NCBI GenBank assembly: GCA_027490145.1 | Contig: JAIXYQ010000009.1 | Coordinates: 1-64,000 of the forward strand | Direction of reading: 5' to 3' | From: Planctomycetaceae bacterium | GTDB lineage: Bacteria; Planctomycetota; Phycisphaerae; Phycisphaerales; SM1A02 | Length of the DNA: 64,000 nucleotides | Shown: in pieces, positions 1 to 8,246 of the stretch | Numbering within the stretch: the stretch's first letter is position 1 | Layout of the letters: every line of letters begins with the position of its first letter | The notes under the pieces: generated by a model | What the model was told of the DNA's origin: nothing | Database searches by the model: none | Seen by the model: the letters and a program-made list of their open reading frames with translations, nothing else | Translations under genes and position numbers: made by a program

Positions 1-179
1 AGCATCACCCACGACTGGCCGGCGGGCAGGCCGACGTTGTCGAAGTTCGCGTAGACCTTGTACTGGATGTTGCCGTTGCTCAGCACCACGCGGTCAGCGG
101 TGAAGCCAGTGAAACCGGCATCGGCGCCCATGGACAGACTGATGGCTGCAAACGCCCCGGCAATGATCGACTTGGTCAT
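1..179 (-). CDS. Secreted protein of unknown function, N-terminal fragment
   Basis: Only the first 59 codons are inside the window; the gene continues past the left edge. The start at 179 is followed by a short basic n-region (MTKSI) and a hydrophobic stretch ending in Ala-Asp-Ala-Gly, a plausible signal peptide cleaved near residue 20. The mature part begins GFTGFTADRVV and resembles the start of secreted planctomycete proteins of unknown role. A GAGGAG Shine-Dalgarno lies 5 nt before the ATG, and a TAGCCT hexamer (minus strand) occurs at 201-206, giving a short leader. Function cannot be assigned. Confidence 0.6.
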   Translation of the reverse strand, partial: MTKSIIAGAFAAISLSMGADAGFTGFTADRVVLSNGNIQYKVYANFDNVGLPAGQSWVM

Positions 180-254
180 GAGGACTCCTCGGAATGGGTC
201 AGGCTACGCGCCCCGGCCGGGCCGAGTCAACCGAGCCAACACAACCTGAACCGT

Positions 255-1562
255 TCAGCCCACCGCCCGCCGCACCAAGATCGCCGTGCGGTCGTCGGGG
301 GTGAAGGCTGCGCCGTGGTAGGCCAGCACGGCCGCATCGAGCTCGGCGACGATCCGCTCAAGCGGTTCATCGCGCAGCCTGCGCACGATGTCGAACACGC
401 GGTCCTCGCCGAACTGCCCCGCGCCGCCGCCGGCTTCGGGGGCCTCGTAGTAGCCGTCGGTGACGGCCACGAAGAGGTCGCCGGGCCCCAACGACACGGT
501 TTGCGTGGCGCACATCGCCGCGTCGAAGTCCATGATGCCCATGGGCGGGGCATCGGTGTCGACCGGCTCGAACGCATCGGTCGCGCGGCGATAGACGAAC
601 AGCGGTCCCTGGCCGGCACTGAAGGAGTGCAGCGTGTGCGTGCGCGCATCGAGCAGCCCGAACCAAGCCGTGACGAAGCGGCCGCCGGGCAGGTCCTCGA
701 GCAGCTGCTGGTTGAGTTGGTGGGCCAGCGCCGACAGGGGCTGCCCGAGCCGCAGCGCCAGGCGCATCATGCCGCGGGTCTGCATGGAGCTCAGCGCCGG
801 GCCCACGCCGTGGCCCGTGGCATCGGCGATCAGCAGCATGGCGCGCGGTGCGGGGGCATCGACGGCGGCGATCCCGCCATCATCGAGCGGCACAAGGTCG
901 AACGCATCGCCACCGCACTCCTGGCTGGGCGTGCTGCGGCCGAAGAGCTCGTAGCCGGGCACCGCCGGCACGGCGGTGGGGAACGCCTGCTGCTGGATCG
1001 ACCGGGCCACGTCGATCTCTTCCTGCAGGCGAAGGCGCTCGATGCGGTCCTCGATCAGGGTCGCGCGGCGCACGGCCACGGCGGCCTGCGCAGCCAGCGA
1101 CCGCGCCACGAGTTCGTCGTGCTCGGTGAAGGTGCCCTCGGCGCGGTTGAGGACCTGCGCGACGCCCACGAGCCCGCCCTCGTCATCGAGCAGCGGCACC
1201 GCCAGGATCGTGCGCGTGCGGTAGCCGCTCTTGGCATCGAACGACCGGTCGAAGCGATCGTCCAGGTAGGCATCGGTGATGTTGATGAGCGCGCGCGACT
1301 GCGCGCAGGCGCCGGCGATGCCCTTGCTGTCGGGGATGCGGATCGTGCTCGTGCCGAGCCCGTGCGCCACGCGGGTGACGAGCATGCCGTCGCGCGGATC
1401 GTGCACGAAGACCGTGGCCCGGTCGCTGCGAAGGAAGTCGCGCAGGGCATCGATCACCGTGCTCAGGACCTGGTCGAGGTCGGCGCACTCGCCCAGGTGG
1501 CGCGAGAGCTCCAGCAGCTTGCGCAGCGCCTGGGGATCCTGGAATGCGCCGAGGTCCTGCAT
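255..1562 (-). CDS. GAF domain-containing SpoIIE/RsbU-type PP2C protein phosphatase
   Basis: A 435-residue cytosolic signalling protein. Residues about 20-170 form a GAF sensor domain (LGECADLDQVLSTVIDALRD, then VFVHDP and NITDAYLDDRFD). A short helical linker (LRLQEEIDVARSIQQQAFP) of the kind that joins sensors to RsbU-like phosphatases follows. Residues about 200-433 are a PP2C/SpoIIE catalytic domain with the metal-binding motifs GGDAFD, IADATGHGVGPAL and FVAVTDGYYE. Such enzymes usually dephosphorylate anti-anti-sigma STAS proteins in partner-switching pathways; no such partner is adjacent. The start lies 3 nt after the stop of the FG-GAP gene, so the two are probably co-transcribed. Confidence 0.9.
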   Translation of the reverse strand: MQDLGAFQDPQALRKLLELSRHLGECADLDQVLSTVIDALRDFLRSDRATVFVHDPRDGMLVTRVAHGLGTSTIRIPDSKGIAGACAQSRALINITDAYLDDRFDRSFDAKSGYRTRTILAVPLLDDEGGLVGVAQVLNRAEGTFTEHDELVARSLAAQAAVAVRRATLIEDRIERLRLQEEIDVARSIQQQAFPTAVPAVPGYELFGRSTPSQECGGDAFDLVPLDDGGIAAVDAPAPRAMLLIADATGHGVGPALSSMQTRGMMRLALRLGQPLSALAHQLNQQLLEDLPGGRFVTAWFGLLDARTHTLHSFSAGQGPLFVYRRATDAFEPVDTDAPPMGIMDFDAAMCATQTVSLGPGDLFVAVTDGYYEAPEAGGGAGQFGEDRVFDIVRRLRDEPLERIVAELDAAVLAYHGAAFTPDDRTAILVRRAVG

Positions 1563-1565
1563 GGG

Positions 1566-3833
1566 TCAGCGCTTGGCGCCGTCCTTGGTCATCTGCGGGT
1601 AGACGAGCACTCGGTCGTGGCAGAGCAGGATGACGTCGTCGGCGCCGTCGCCGGTCACGTCGAGCACCACCACCTGGCTGGGCTGGAACTCCTTGGGCTC
1701 GCCGCCGGAGAACATCTTGGTCTCGAAGACCTCGAAGCCCGTGGCATAGAGGAGCTTGCCGGCGTCGGAGAAGGTGAGGATCTCCAGGTTCTGCTCGCCG
1801 GCATCGAGGAGCAGGAGGTCGGTCCGGCCATCGCCGTTCACGTCGCCCGAGCCGATCTCGTGCTCGACGCGGCGGGGGCTGTCGCTGCGGAAGCTGCCGA
1901 CCTCGACCAGTTCCATGCGCGGGCCCGCATCACGCAGCACGCCGAAGCCCTCGTCGCCCACGAGCAGCACGGCATCCTCGCCGCCGGCGAAGGGGCCGGT
2001 GGCGAGCGCGGTGAACTTGAAGCCGCTCGCGTCGAGCGCCTCGGTCTCCTTCCAGGCACCGTCCTTGCGTTCGAACACGAGGATCTTCCCGTTCTCCTTG
2101 TCGCCGGCGACCAGGCGGTTGCCGCGCAGCGCGAGCGCCACGAGCTTGCTGTCGCCGCGCGCGGCATTGACCTGCTCCACGACCTGCCAGCCCTTGGTGG
2201 TGTCGTAGCGCAGCGCACGGATGAAGTTGCGGTCGGCGACCAGGAGCTCGGCCTTGCCGTCGCCGTTGGCATCGGCGATCTCGGTGTTCTGCGCGTTGGC
2301 CGCCTGCGCGAGCCCGAACTGCGACATGTCCTTGGACTCGAGCAGCACGTACGGCTTCAGGTCGTCCTTGCCGTCCCAGCGCACCATGGTCATGGGCTTC
2401 TCGGGGGTGAAGAGCAGCAGGTCGTCCTTGCCGTCCTGGTCGGCGTCGATCGAAAGGATCGTGTCCGGCGCGCGGCTCAGGGCGCCGAGGTCGATCGAGT
2501 TCGTCGAGCCGCCCTTGGCATCGATGAGCTCGAGCCGGTAGTTGCGGTTCTCCTTGGCGATCACCGCGAGGGTGGGCACGCCCTGGAGCATGACCACGTT
2601 CATCGCGACCGGCGTCAGGCCCTTGGCCAGCTCGGCGGCCTGCGGGAAGCCGACGGTGCCGTCCTTCCATGCGCTCCGGCCGACGACGCCTTCCTTCTCG
2701 CTGCTGACGAAGACCTCGGCCTTGCCGTCGCCATCGACGTCGCGTGCGGCGATGAAGTCGAGCTCGGCGTAGCTCGGGCACTCCTGGGCATTGCCGAAGC
2801 CCACGCCCTTCTGCTGGCGGTACACGCTCACGGCGTTCGACTCGGTGTTGGTCGCGACCAGGTCGGGCAACCCGTCGCCGTCGACGTCGGCCACCGCGAA
2901 GTCGCGCTTGCGGTTGGAGGGATCCTCGAAGGACCAGGTGACGAGTTCGCCCTTGCCGCCGTCGGTGGTGGCCTTGGCCGGCTGCGCCGAGTGCACGACG
3001 GTGCGCTTGGTCTTCTTCTCGATCGTGCCCAGGCTCGTGCCGGGCTTGCCGTTGATCTTCACCAGCGCGGCCTCGCGCAGCACCGGCATGTCGTAGCGGA
3101 CCTGCGGTCCCATCTGCGTCAGGCCGTCGCGCTTGGTGCCGTACCAGATGCGGATCGGCTGCGTGTCATCGGGCAGCACGGCGACGATGTCGTTGCTGCC
3201 GTTGGCATCGAGGTCGCCGACCATCACTCCGGCCAGACCGCCCGCACCCGGGATGAGGTCGACCGGTGCACCGAGGTCGGTGCCCTTCATCGGATGGACG
3301 CTGATGTTCTGCCCCGCGATCACGAGCAGCTCGGGCGCGGCGTCGCCCATGACGTCGGCGATCGCCAGGGCGTCCTTGCCGACGGCCAGGTTCTTGACCG
3401 TGTGCTTGCGGTCGGCCTTGAAGGTGCCGTCGGGCTGCTGCAGGTAGAAGACCACGCGGTTGGGCGTGCCCACCGCAACCAGGTCCAGGCGGCCGTCACC
3501 GTTGGCGTCGTGGGGGATGATCCCGCCGATCGCCTCGCCGACCGGCACCTCGACGCGGCGGAAGCGCCAGTGCTCGGGGATCTCGTTGACCTTCGTGGGG
3601 GCCACGGCATCGGCCTCGGTGGCGCCCTTCTTCTGGAGGTGTACTTCGATGCGGCTGTCGTGGTTGTTGGCGACCACCAGGTCACCGAGCCCGTCGCCGT
3701 TCATGTCGACCGCCACCACCGGCCCGGCGTTCGGCCCGACCTTCACGACTTCGAGCGGATCGAAGCCGAAGTGCTGGCTCAGGTCCTGCTGCGGGAGCGA
3801 GAGGAGGAGGGCGACGAGGGGCAGGGTGGTCAT
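1566..3833 (-). CDS. Secreted FG-GAP/VCBS repeat protein
   Basis: A 755-residue protein with a short signal peptide (MTTLPLVALLLSLPQQ). The rest consists of FG-GAP/VCBS-like blades with repeated Asp-rich calcium loops such as DMNGDGLGDLVVAN, DANGDGRLDLVAVG, DVDGDGLPDLVATN, DADQDGKDDLLLF, DANGDGKAELLVAD and DVNGDGRTDLLLL. This indicates an integrin-alpha-like beta-propeller stabilised by calcium, acting in the periplasm or at the surface. No catalytic domain is visible. It is the first gene of a two-gene unit with the GAF-PP2C phosphatase. Its likely -10 (TACCAT at 3866-3871, minus strand) overlaps that of the divergent protease gene. The ligand is unknown. Confidence 0.85.
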   Translation of the reverse strand: MTTLPLVALLLSLPQQDLSQHFGFDPLEVVKVGPNAGPVVAVDMNGDGLGDLVVANNHDSRIEVHLQKKGATEADAVAPTKVNEIPEHWRFRRVEVPVGEAIGGIIPHDANGDGRLDLVAVGTPNRVVFYLQQPDGTFKADRKHTVKNLAVGKDALAIADVMGDAAPELLVIAGQNISVHPMKGTDLGAPVDLIPGAGGLAGVMVGDLDANGSNDIVAVLPDDTQPIRIWYGTKRDGLTQMGPQVRYDMPVLREAALVKINGKPGTSLGTIEKKTKRTVVHSAQPAKATTDGGKGELVTWSFEDPSNRKRDFAVADVDGDGLPDLVATNTESNAVSVYRQQKGVGFGNAQECPSYAELDFIAARDVDGDGKAEVFVSSEKEGVVGRSAWKDGTVGFPQAAELAKGLTPVAMNVVMLQGVPTLAVIAKENRNYRLELIDAKGGSTNSIDLGALSRAPDTILSIDADQDGKDDLLLFTPEKPMTMVRWDGKDDLKPYVLLESKDMSQFGLAQAANAQNTEIADANGDGKAELLVADRNFIRALRYDTTKGWQVVEQVNAARGDSKLVALALRGNRLVAGDKENGKILVFERKDGAWKETEALDASGFKFTALATGPFAGGEDAVLLVGDEGFGVLRDAGPRMELVEVGSFRSDSPRRVEHEIGSGDVNGDGRTDLLLLDAGEQNLEILTFSDAGKLLYATGFEVFETKMFSGGEPKEFQPSQVVVLDVTGDGADDVILLCHDRVLVYPQMTKDGAKR

Positions 3834-3865
3834 GGGGGATCAGCCGCCGGAAACGCGGCCCGGCC

Positions 3866-3875
3866 ATGGTAGCCT
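3866..3875. promoter_or_regulatory. Overlapping divergent -10 elements
   Basis: TACCAT read on the minus strand (3866-3871) and TAGCCT read on the plus strand (3870-3875) share two base pairs. The plus element ends 6 nt before the protease ATG at 3882, which implies a leaderless message. The minus element lies 32 nt before the FG-GAP start at 3833. Confidence 0.5.
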
Positions 3876-3881
3876 TCGGGG

Positions 3882-4829
3882 ATGCACGCGTTGATCGCCC
3901 TTGCCATCGCCGCCAGCCTCCTCGCGCCCGCCGACACGCTCGTCATGAAGAGCGGCAGCCGGCTCGAGGGCACCATCATCAAGCGCAACGACCGCAAGGT
4001 CTGGCTCGACGTCGGTCCCGACGTGCTGGTGTTCGACATGGAGGACGTGGCCGAGGTCAAGCAGGCCGAGGCGGCCGCCGACACCGTGACGGTGCAGGAC
4101 GAGCTCTACTCGCACGCGACCAACCCGCCCACGCTCTCGCCCAAGGAGCACGCCAAGCGCATCGGGCCGGCGGTCATCAAGGTCAGCACGCCGGGTGGCC
4201 TGGGCAGCGGCGTGATCATCGACCCGACCGGCTACGCCGTGACCAACGCCCACGTGGTGCAGGGCGAGACCAACCTGCGCGTGACCGTGTGGTTCCCGCA
4301 GGCCGACGGCACGCTCAAGCGCACCGAGATCGAGGACGTCGAGCTCGTCGCGGTGAACAACCACGTCGACCTGGCGCTGGTGCGCATCAAGCACCCCGAC
4401 GGCAAGCCGTTCGACTTCGCGGCGATCGTCGACAAGGAGAAGTTCGACATCGGCCAGCCGGTCTTCGCGATCGGCAACCCGCTGGGGCTCGAGCGCTCGC
4501 TCACGCAGGGCGTGATCAGCACGACGCAGCGCAACTTCGACGGCCTGACCTACATCCAGACCGACACGCCGATCAACCCCGGCAACTCCGGCGGCCCGCT
4601 CTTCAACACCAAGGGCGAGGTCATCGGCATCACCAACATGGGGATCCGCGGCGGCGAGGCGCTGGGTTTCGCGATCCCCGCCCGCTACGTGAAGGACTTC
4701 ATCCGCAACCGCGAAGCCTTCGGCTACGACAAGAACAATCCCAACTCGGGGCACAACTACCACCAGCCGCCGGCGCGCACCACCTTCACGCCGCCGCCGC
4801 AGCTGGAGGACCGGACCGACTCGCGTTGA
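3882..4829 (+). CDS. Trypsin-like serine protease (HtrA/DegP type, no PDZ)
   Basis: A 315-residue exported protease. After a signal peptide ending near residue 17 comes a small SH3-like segment (DTLVMKSGSRLEGTIIKRND, about 18-66) often placed before planctomycete proteases. The S1C catalytic domain spans about 88-280, with His124 (TNAHVV), Asp163 (HVDLALVRIK) and Ser236 (GNSGGP); all three catalytic residues are present. No PDZ domain follows. The C-terminus is a Pro/Asn-rich tail, so the protein is shorter than DegP/DegQ (about 450 residues). It probably acts in periplasmic protein quality control, but substrates are unknown. The start has no Shine-Dalgarno and sits 6 nt after a -10-like element. 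Confidence 0.9.
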   Translation: MHALIALAIAASLLAPADTLVMKSGSRLEGTIIKRNDRKVWLDVGPDVLVFDMEDVAEVKQAEAAADTVTVQDELYSHATNPPTLSPKEHAKRIGPAVIKVSTPGGLGSGVIIDPTGYAVTNAHVVQGETNLRVTVWFPQADGTLKRTEIEDVELVAVNNHVDLALVRIKHPDGKPFDFAAIVDKEKFDIGQPVFAIGNPLGLERSLTQGVISTTQRNFDGLTYIQTDTPINPGNSGGPLFNTKGEVIGITNMGIRGGEALGFAIPARYVKDFIRNREAFGYDKNNPNSGHNYHQPPARTTFTPPPQLEDRTDSR

Positions 4830-4906
4830 CGCCGCGAGCCCGAACGAACCTGCACGGCGTCCACGTCGCACCCACGCAACCCAGACCGACCCACCCGGAG
4901 ACCACC

Positions 4907-6658
4907 ATGCTCGCGACCTTCATCCTGACTGCATCCTTCGCCGCCGCCGCCGACCTGCCCCCGATCGAGGCGATCGCGCCGCAAGGCACCTTCCTGGCCG
5001 TGAGCGCCAAGGACCTCCATGCGTCGTGGCAGGCGATCCGCGCAGGCCAGCTCGGCAAGCTCTACGACGACCCCAAGCTCAAGGAACTCATGGGCGACGA
5101 CTCCAAGAAGTTGGAGACGGCGCTTGACGAGGCCGCCAAGGGACTGGGCATCGAGCGCAAGGATCTCGTGCTGCCGGGCCGCATGGGTGTGGCCGTCTTC
5201 GGCGAGCGCGACGAGGAACTCGATGCGATGACCATGGCCTTCATCGTGGTCGCTGAGTTCGATGATCGCGCCGACAGCGGCGCGCGCATGCTGCAGGCCT
5301 CCTTCGAGAAGGGCGCGAAGGAAGCCGAGGTCAAGATCGAGAAGGCCGAACTCGACGGCAAGGAAGTCTGGGTCATCCCGATGGGCAAGGACGAGGCCGA
5401 GGATGTCGGTGCCGAAGACGAGTTCGACGGCATGGGCATGGACATGGGCGCCTTCGGCTCCGGGCCCGACACGATGTACTTCATGCGCGACGGCGAGACC
5501 ATGTTCCTTGCGAGCAGCATGGCCAGCCTCGAGGAAGCGCTGCTGGCGACCCAGGGCAAGGGCAAGGCCAAGACGCTGGGATCCAGCGACGACTGGCGCG
5601 GCAACGCCGCCTTGCTGGGCACGACCGACATGAGCGTGACCCTGCTGACCGGTCCGCTGCAGGACATGCTCGGGCCGATGATGATGGGCCCGATGGCGAT
5701 GGTGCAGCCGGCGATCGCGTCGCTCTTCGGCGACATCCGCACCTGGTCGATCGGCTTCGACATGCAGCCCAAGGACGGCATCCTCGAGATGTCGGGCGCG
5801 GCCTTCATCCCCGGCAAGAAGGACGGCCTGGTCTCGCTCCTGGCGAAGGGTCAGCCCGTCGGCGCGCCGCCGAAGCTCCTGGGCAACGAGTGCGTGTCGT
5901 ACTCGTGCGCCAACGTGGGCTTCGCCGAACTGTGGAAGACCATCGAGGCGGCCGTGGCCAGCCTGCCCGAGATGCAGGCCGAACAGCTCGCGCCGACGCT
6001 CACCGCCTACGAGCCGATCATGACCAAGGCGCTCGCGGTGATGGGCCCGAGCATCCATGGCGTGCAGTGGGCCGATGCGAATGCCGAGACCGGCATGGGC
6101 GGCGTGACCGCGATCGCGTGCAGCGACGAGAAGGCCGGGATGCCGATGCTGCAGATGTTCGCTCCCTCGGTTGGCTTGATGCCGCGGGATTTCCAGGGCG
6201 CCACGATCTTCAGCGGCGACCTCGTGCCGTTCGCGGTGGGACTCGGTTCGGGCCAGATGCTGATGGGTGAGTCGTCGGGCGTGGAGCAGGCGTTGCGCGC
6301 GGCCAGCGACAAGGACACCAAGGGCATCGCCGAACTGCCGATCTACAAGCGTTGCGCGGGCGTGGTGGCCAAGGGCGGCGTGTCCGCCTGGGGCTTCACC
6401 GACACGGCTGCGCAGCTCGAGGCGCAGAAGTCGGCCCTCGCCAAGCTCGATGGCATGCAGGACGGCATGGACGGCTTCGTCGACGATGCCGGCAACCCGA
6501 TCGACGACATCGTCACCGACGAGGCGATGGAGAGCATGCAGGAGATGATGGCGAAGTTCGACGCCGAACTCATGAAGAAGTACCTCGGGCCATCGGTGTG
6601 GTGGATCACGCCGGCGGACAAGGGCTTCTCGATGCGTGCCCGGCTGCTGATGCCCTGA
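4907..6658 (+). CDS. Secreted acidic, Met-rich protein of unknown function
   Basis: A 583-residue protein I cannot assign to a family with certainty. It starts with a clear signal peptide (MLATFILTASFAAAADLP, cleavage likely after AAA). The mature part is acidic and unusually rich in Met, Gly and Asp, with an internal Met/Gly/Asp-dense stretch near residues 165-185 and Met-dense segments around 235-270 and 520-545. It has no transmembrane helices apart from the signal, and no recognisable catalytic motif. It resembles DUF3352-type secreted proteins of planctomycetes in layout. The ATG at 4907 is chosen because the signal peptide starts there and GGAG lies 6-9 nt upstream; longer in-frame starts would overrun the protease gene. 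It follows the protease by 77 nt. Confidence 0.8.
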   Translation: MLATFILTASFAAAADLPPIEAIAPQGTFLAVSAKDLHASWQAIRAGQLGKLYDDPKLKELMGDDSKKLETALDEAAKGLGIERKDLVLPGRMGVAVFGERDEELDAMTMAFIVVAEFDDRADSGARMLQASFEKGAKEAEVKIEKAELDGKEVWVIPMGKDEAEDVGAEDEFDGMGMDMGAFGSGPDTMYFMRDGETMFLASSMASLEEALLATQGKGKAKTLGSSDDWRGNAALLGTTDMSVTLLTGPLQDMLGPMMMGPMAMVQPAIASLFGDIRTWSIGFDMQPKDGILEMSGAAFIPGKKDGLVSLLAKGQPVGAPPKLLGNECVSYSCANVGFAELWKTIEAAVASLPEMQAEQLAPTLTAYEPIMTKALAVMGPSIHGVQWADANAETGMGGVTAIACSDEKAGMPMLQMFAPSVGLMPRDFQGATIFSGDLVPFAVGLGSGQMLMGESSGVEQALRAASDKDTKGIAELPIYKRCAGVVAKGGVSAWGFTDTAAQLEAQKSALAKLDGMQDGMDGFVDDAGNPIDDIVTDEAMESMQEMMAKFDAELMKKYLGPSVWWITPADKGFSMRARLLMP

Positions 6659-6711
6659 GGCCTTACCTCGGATCGCTGCCAAGAATGCGGTGAGCGCAGG
6701 CCGAAGGGCCG

Positions 6712-7629
6712 TCAGGTGGCTGCCAGGAAGTCGTTGAGTGCCTGCCGTGAGGCGGTGCCCTCCACGCCGACGTTGGCGTGATCGATGCCCGGTTCGATGG
6801 TTGCCCCGTGCGGTGCCGTAGCGCGGTGCACGTCGCTGGGCGTGGTGACGGCATCGAGCTCCCCGCCCAAGGCAAGCACCGGACAGTGCACGCGCTCGAG
6901 CGTTCGATGCAGCGGCTCCTCGCCGCGGGCCAGCCACCAGGCCGCGGTCGCGGCAAAGGGGCCGGCGGGCAGCCCGCGGACGCGAAGCCGGTTGGCCATG
7001 GGCACCACGAGTGCGTCGTAGGGCGCCATGAGGACCAGGCGTCGCGCCGGCGTGCCGCGTGTGGCCAGGAGCGCCGCGAGCCGGGCCGACACCATCGCGC
7101 CCATCGAGTGGCCCACGAGCGTGATGCCTCCGCGGTCGATGTCGCCGGAGCCTGGGAGCGCCGAGGCGATCACCTGCTCAAGATCGACGTGGTCGGCGTG
7201 GCCGATGCTGGTGGTGCCCGGCGCTTCACCATGACCGCGAAGGTCAGGCAGCACGATGGATGCGGCATGGTCAAGCAGCCACGGCACGCGGCGCAGGGAA
7301 TCCCAGCGTGATCGTCCCCAGCCATGGATCACGAGCATGGCTCCGGATCCCTGGCCGCGGATGGTCCACCACGGCAGCACGATCGACCGCGCCGAAGGTG
7401 GAGCCTGGTCAGGCGTTGAAGCCGTGCCGCCAGCCGGGTGCACCGTGGTGCAGCCCTCGTGCCAGTCGCGCACGCCCGGGACCTCGGCGGGGCTCGGTGC
7501 CACGCCGTGTGCCAGGGCCCAGGCGTAGGTCGCGCGGCGTGGCCGTCGGGCCTCGCGCGCGATCGCGATGGTGTAGGTGGTCGTGATGACGCCTGCGGCC
7601 ACCGCGGCGAGCGGGACGAGCGGCATCAT
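6712..7629 (-). CDS. Alpha/beta hydrolase
   Basis: A 305-residue protein with an N-terminal hydrophobic segment (about 4-22) that may anchor it in the membrane, then an alpha/beta-hydrolase fold. The oxyanion-hole strand is LVIHGWGRS (about 99-107). The nucleophile elbow is GHSMG with Ser175, the acid is Asp259 (GGELDAV) and the base His284 (GIDHANV), so the triad is complete. Substrate is unknown; it could be an esterase or lipase-like enzyme. The start at 7629 overlaps the stop of the upstream cyclodeaminase-like gene by 4 nt, making it the third gene of a pheT unit. Confidence 0.85.
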   Translation of the reverse strand: MMPLVPLAAVAAGVITTTYTIAIAREARRPRRATYAWALAHGVAPSPAEVPGVRDWHEGCTTVHPAGGTASTPDQAPPSARSIVLPWWTIRGQGSGAMLVIHGWGRSRWDSLRRVPWLLDHAASIVLPDLRGHGEAPGTTSIGHADHVDLEQVIASALPGSGDIDRGGITLVGHSMGAMVSARLAALLATRGTPARRLVLMAPYDALVVPMANRLRVRGLPAGPFAATAAWWLARGEEPLHRTLERVHCPVLALGGELDAVTTPSDVHRATAPHGATIEPGIDHANVGVEGTASRQALNDFLAAT

Positions 7630-8246
7630 GCGCGGCACGCCGCGACGATGCGGTCGCGCATGGATGAGGCCTCGGCGGCGGCGCGTTCGCACCAGGTGGA
7701 CCAGGACGACTGCGCTTCGGGCGCCTGCAGCGGCAGGTTCGCGCGCACGTTCCAGATGGCACCGTGCACGGCGAGTGCGGCGAACTCGGCGGCGATCGCG
7801 AGGTCGCTGCGGATGATCGTGCTCGTCCGGCCCGGCATGCGGTCGAGCATGGCCAGCACGGCCAGCGCGAGGTCGCCGATCGCCGCCGGCGCGCTCGTGG
7901 CGGCCTCGACGGCAGGCATCCACCGCGGATCGACGAGCCGCTCGGCCGGGCTGAGTGACCACAGCGCGTTGAGTCCGGCGTAGGCCGCGGCATCGAGGTC
8001 GGCCAGCGCCAGGGCCTCGGTGCGGGCATGGTCAAGGTGCACGAGCATGGCGGCGTTGTCGTGCTCCCACGAGGCGAACTTGGCCTTGCCGAGCGTGTAG
8101 TGCAGCACCATCGAGCCCAGCGCCGCGCCGTGCGCCAGCGCCACGGCGCTTGCGGCGCCACCGCCCGGCACGGGTTGCTTGGCGGCGAGGTCACGCAGGT
8201 ACCCGCCGAGGGCGAGCTCGGCCAGCGGCGTGCGCGTGGTCGTCAC
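7626..8246 (-). CDS. Cyclodeaminase/cyclohydrolase family protein (FTCD C-terminal domain-like)
   Basis: A 206-residue, all-helical protein of the formiminotetrahydrofolate cyclodeaminase / FchA family. The family signature is the Gly-rich loop PVPGGGAASAVALAHGAALG (about 23-42), followed by helices expected to bind folate. The free-standing family members convert 5-formimino-THF or 5,10-methenyl-THF, so a role in one-carbon metabolism is likely but the exact reaction is not shown. The GTG start at 8246 overlaps the pheT stop by 4 nt, and its own stop overlaps the hydrolase start by 4 nt; this coupling and the family alignment support the GTG. Confidence 0.85.
   Translation of the reverse strand: MTTTRTPLAELALGGYLRDLAAKQPVPGGGAASAVALAHGAALGSMVLHYTLGKAKFASWEHDNAAMLVHLDHARTEALALADLDAAAYAGLNALWSLSPAERLVDPRWMPAVEAATSAPAAIGDLALAVLAMLDRMPGRTSTIIRSDLAIAAEFAALAVHGAIWNVRANLPLQAPEAQSSWSTWCERAAAEASSMRDRIVAACRA

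Noticed and set aside
315-3872. A 1185-codon open frame on the plus strand
   Set aside because: It lies antisense to the GAF-PP2C and FG-GAP genes, has repetitive His/Asp/Val-rich composition and no domain; it is a typical GC-rich shadow.
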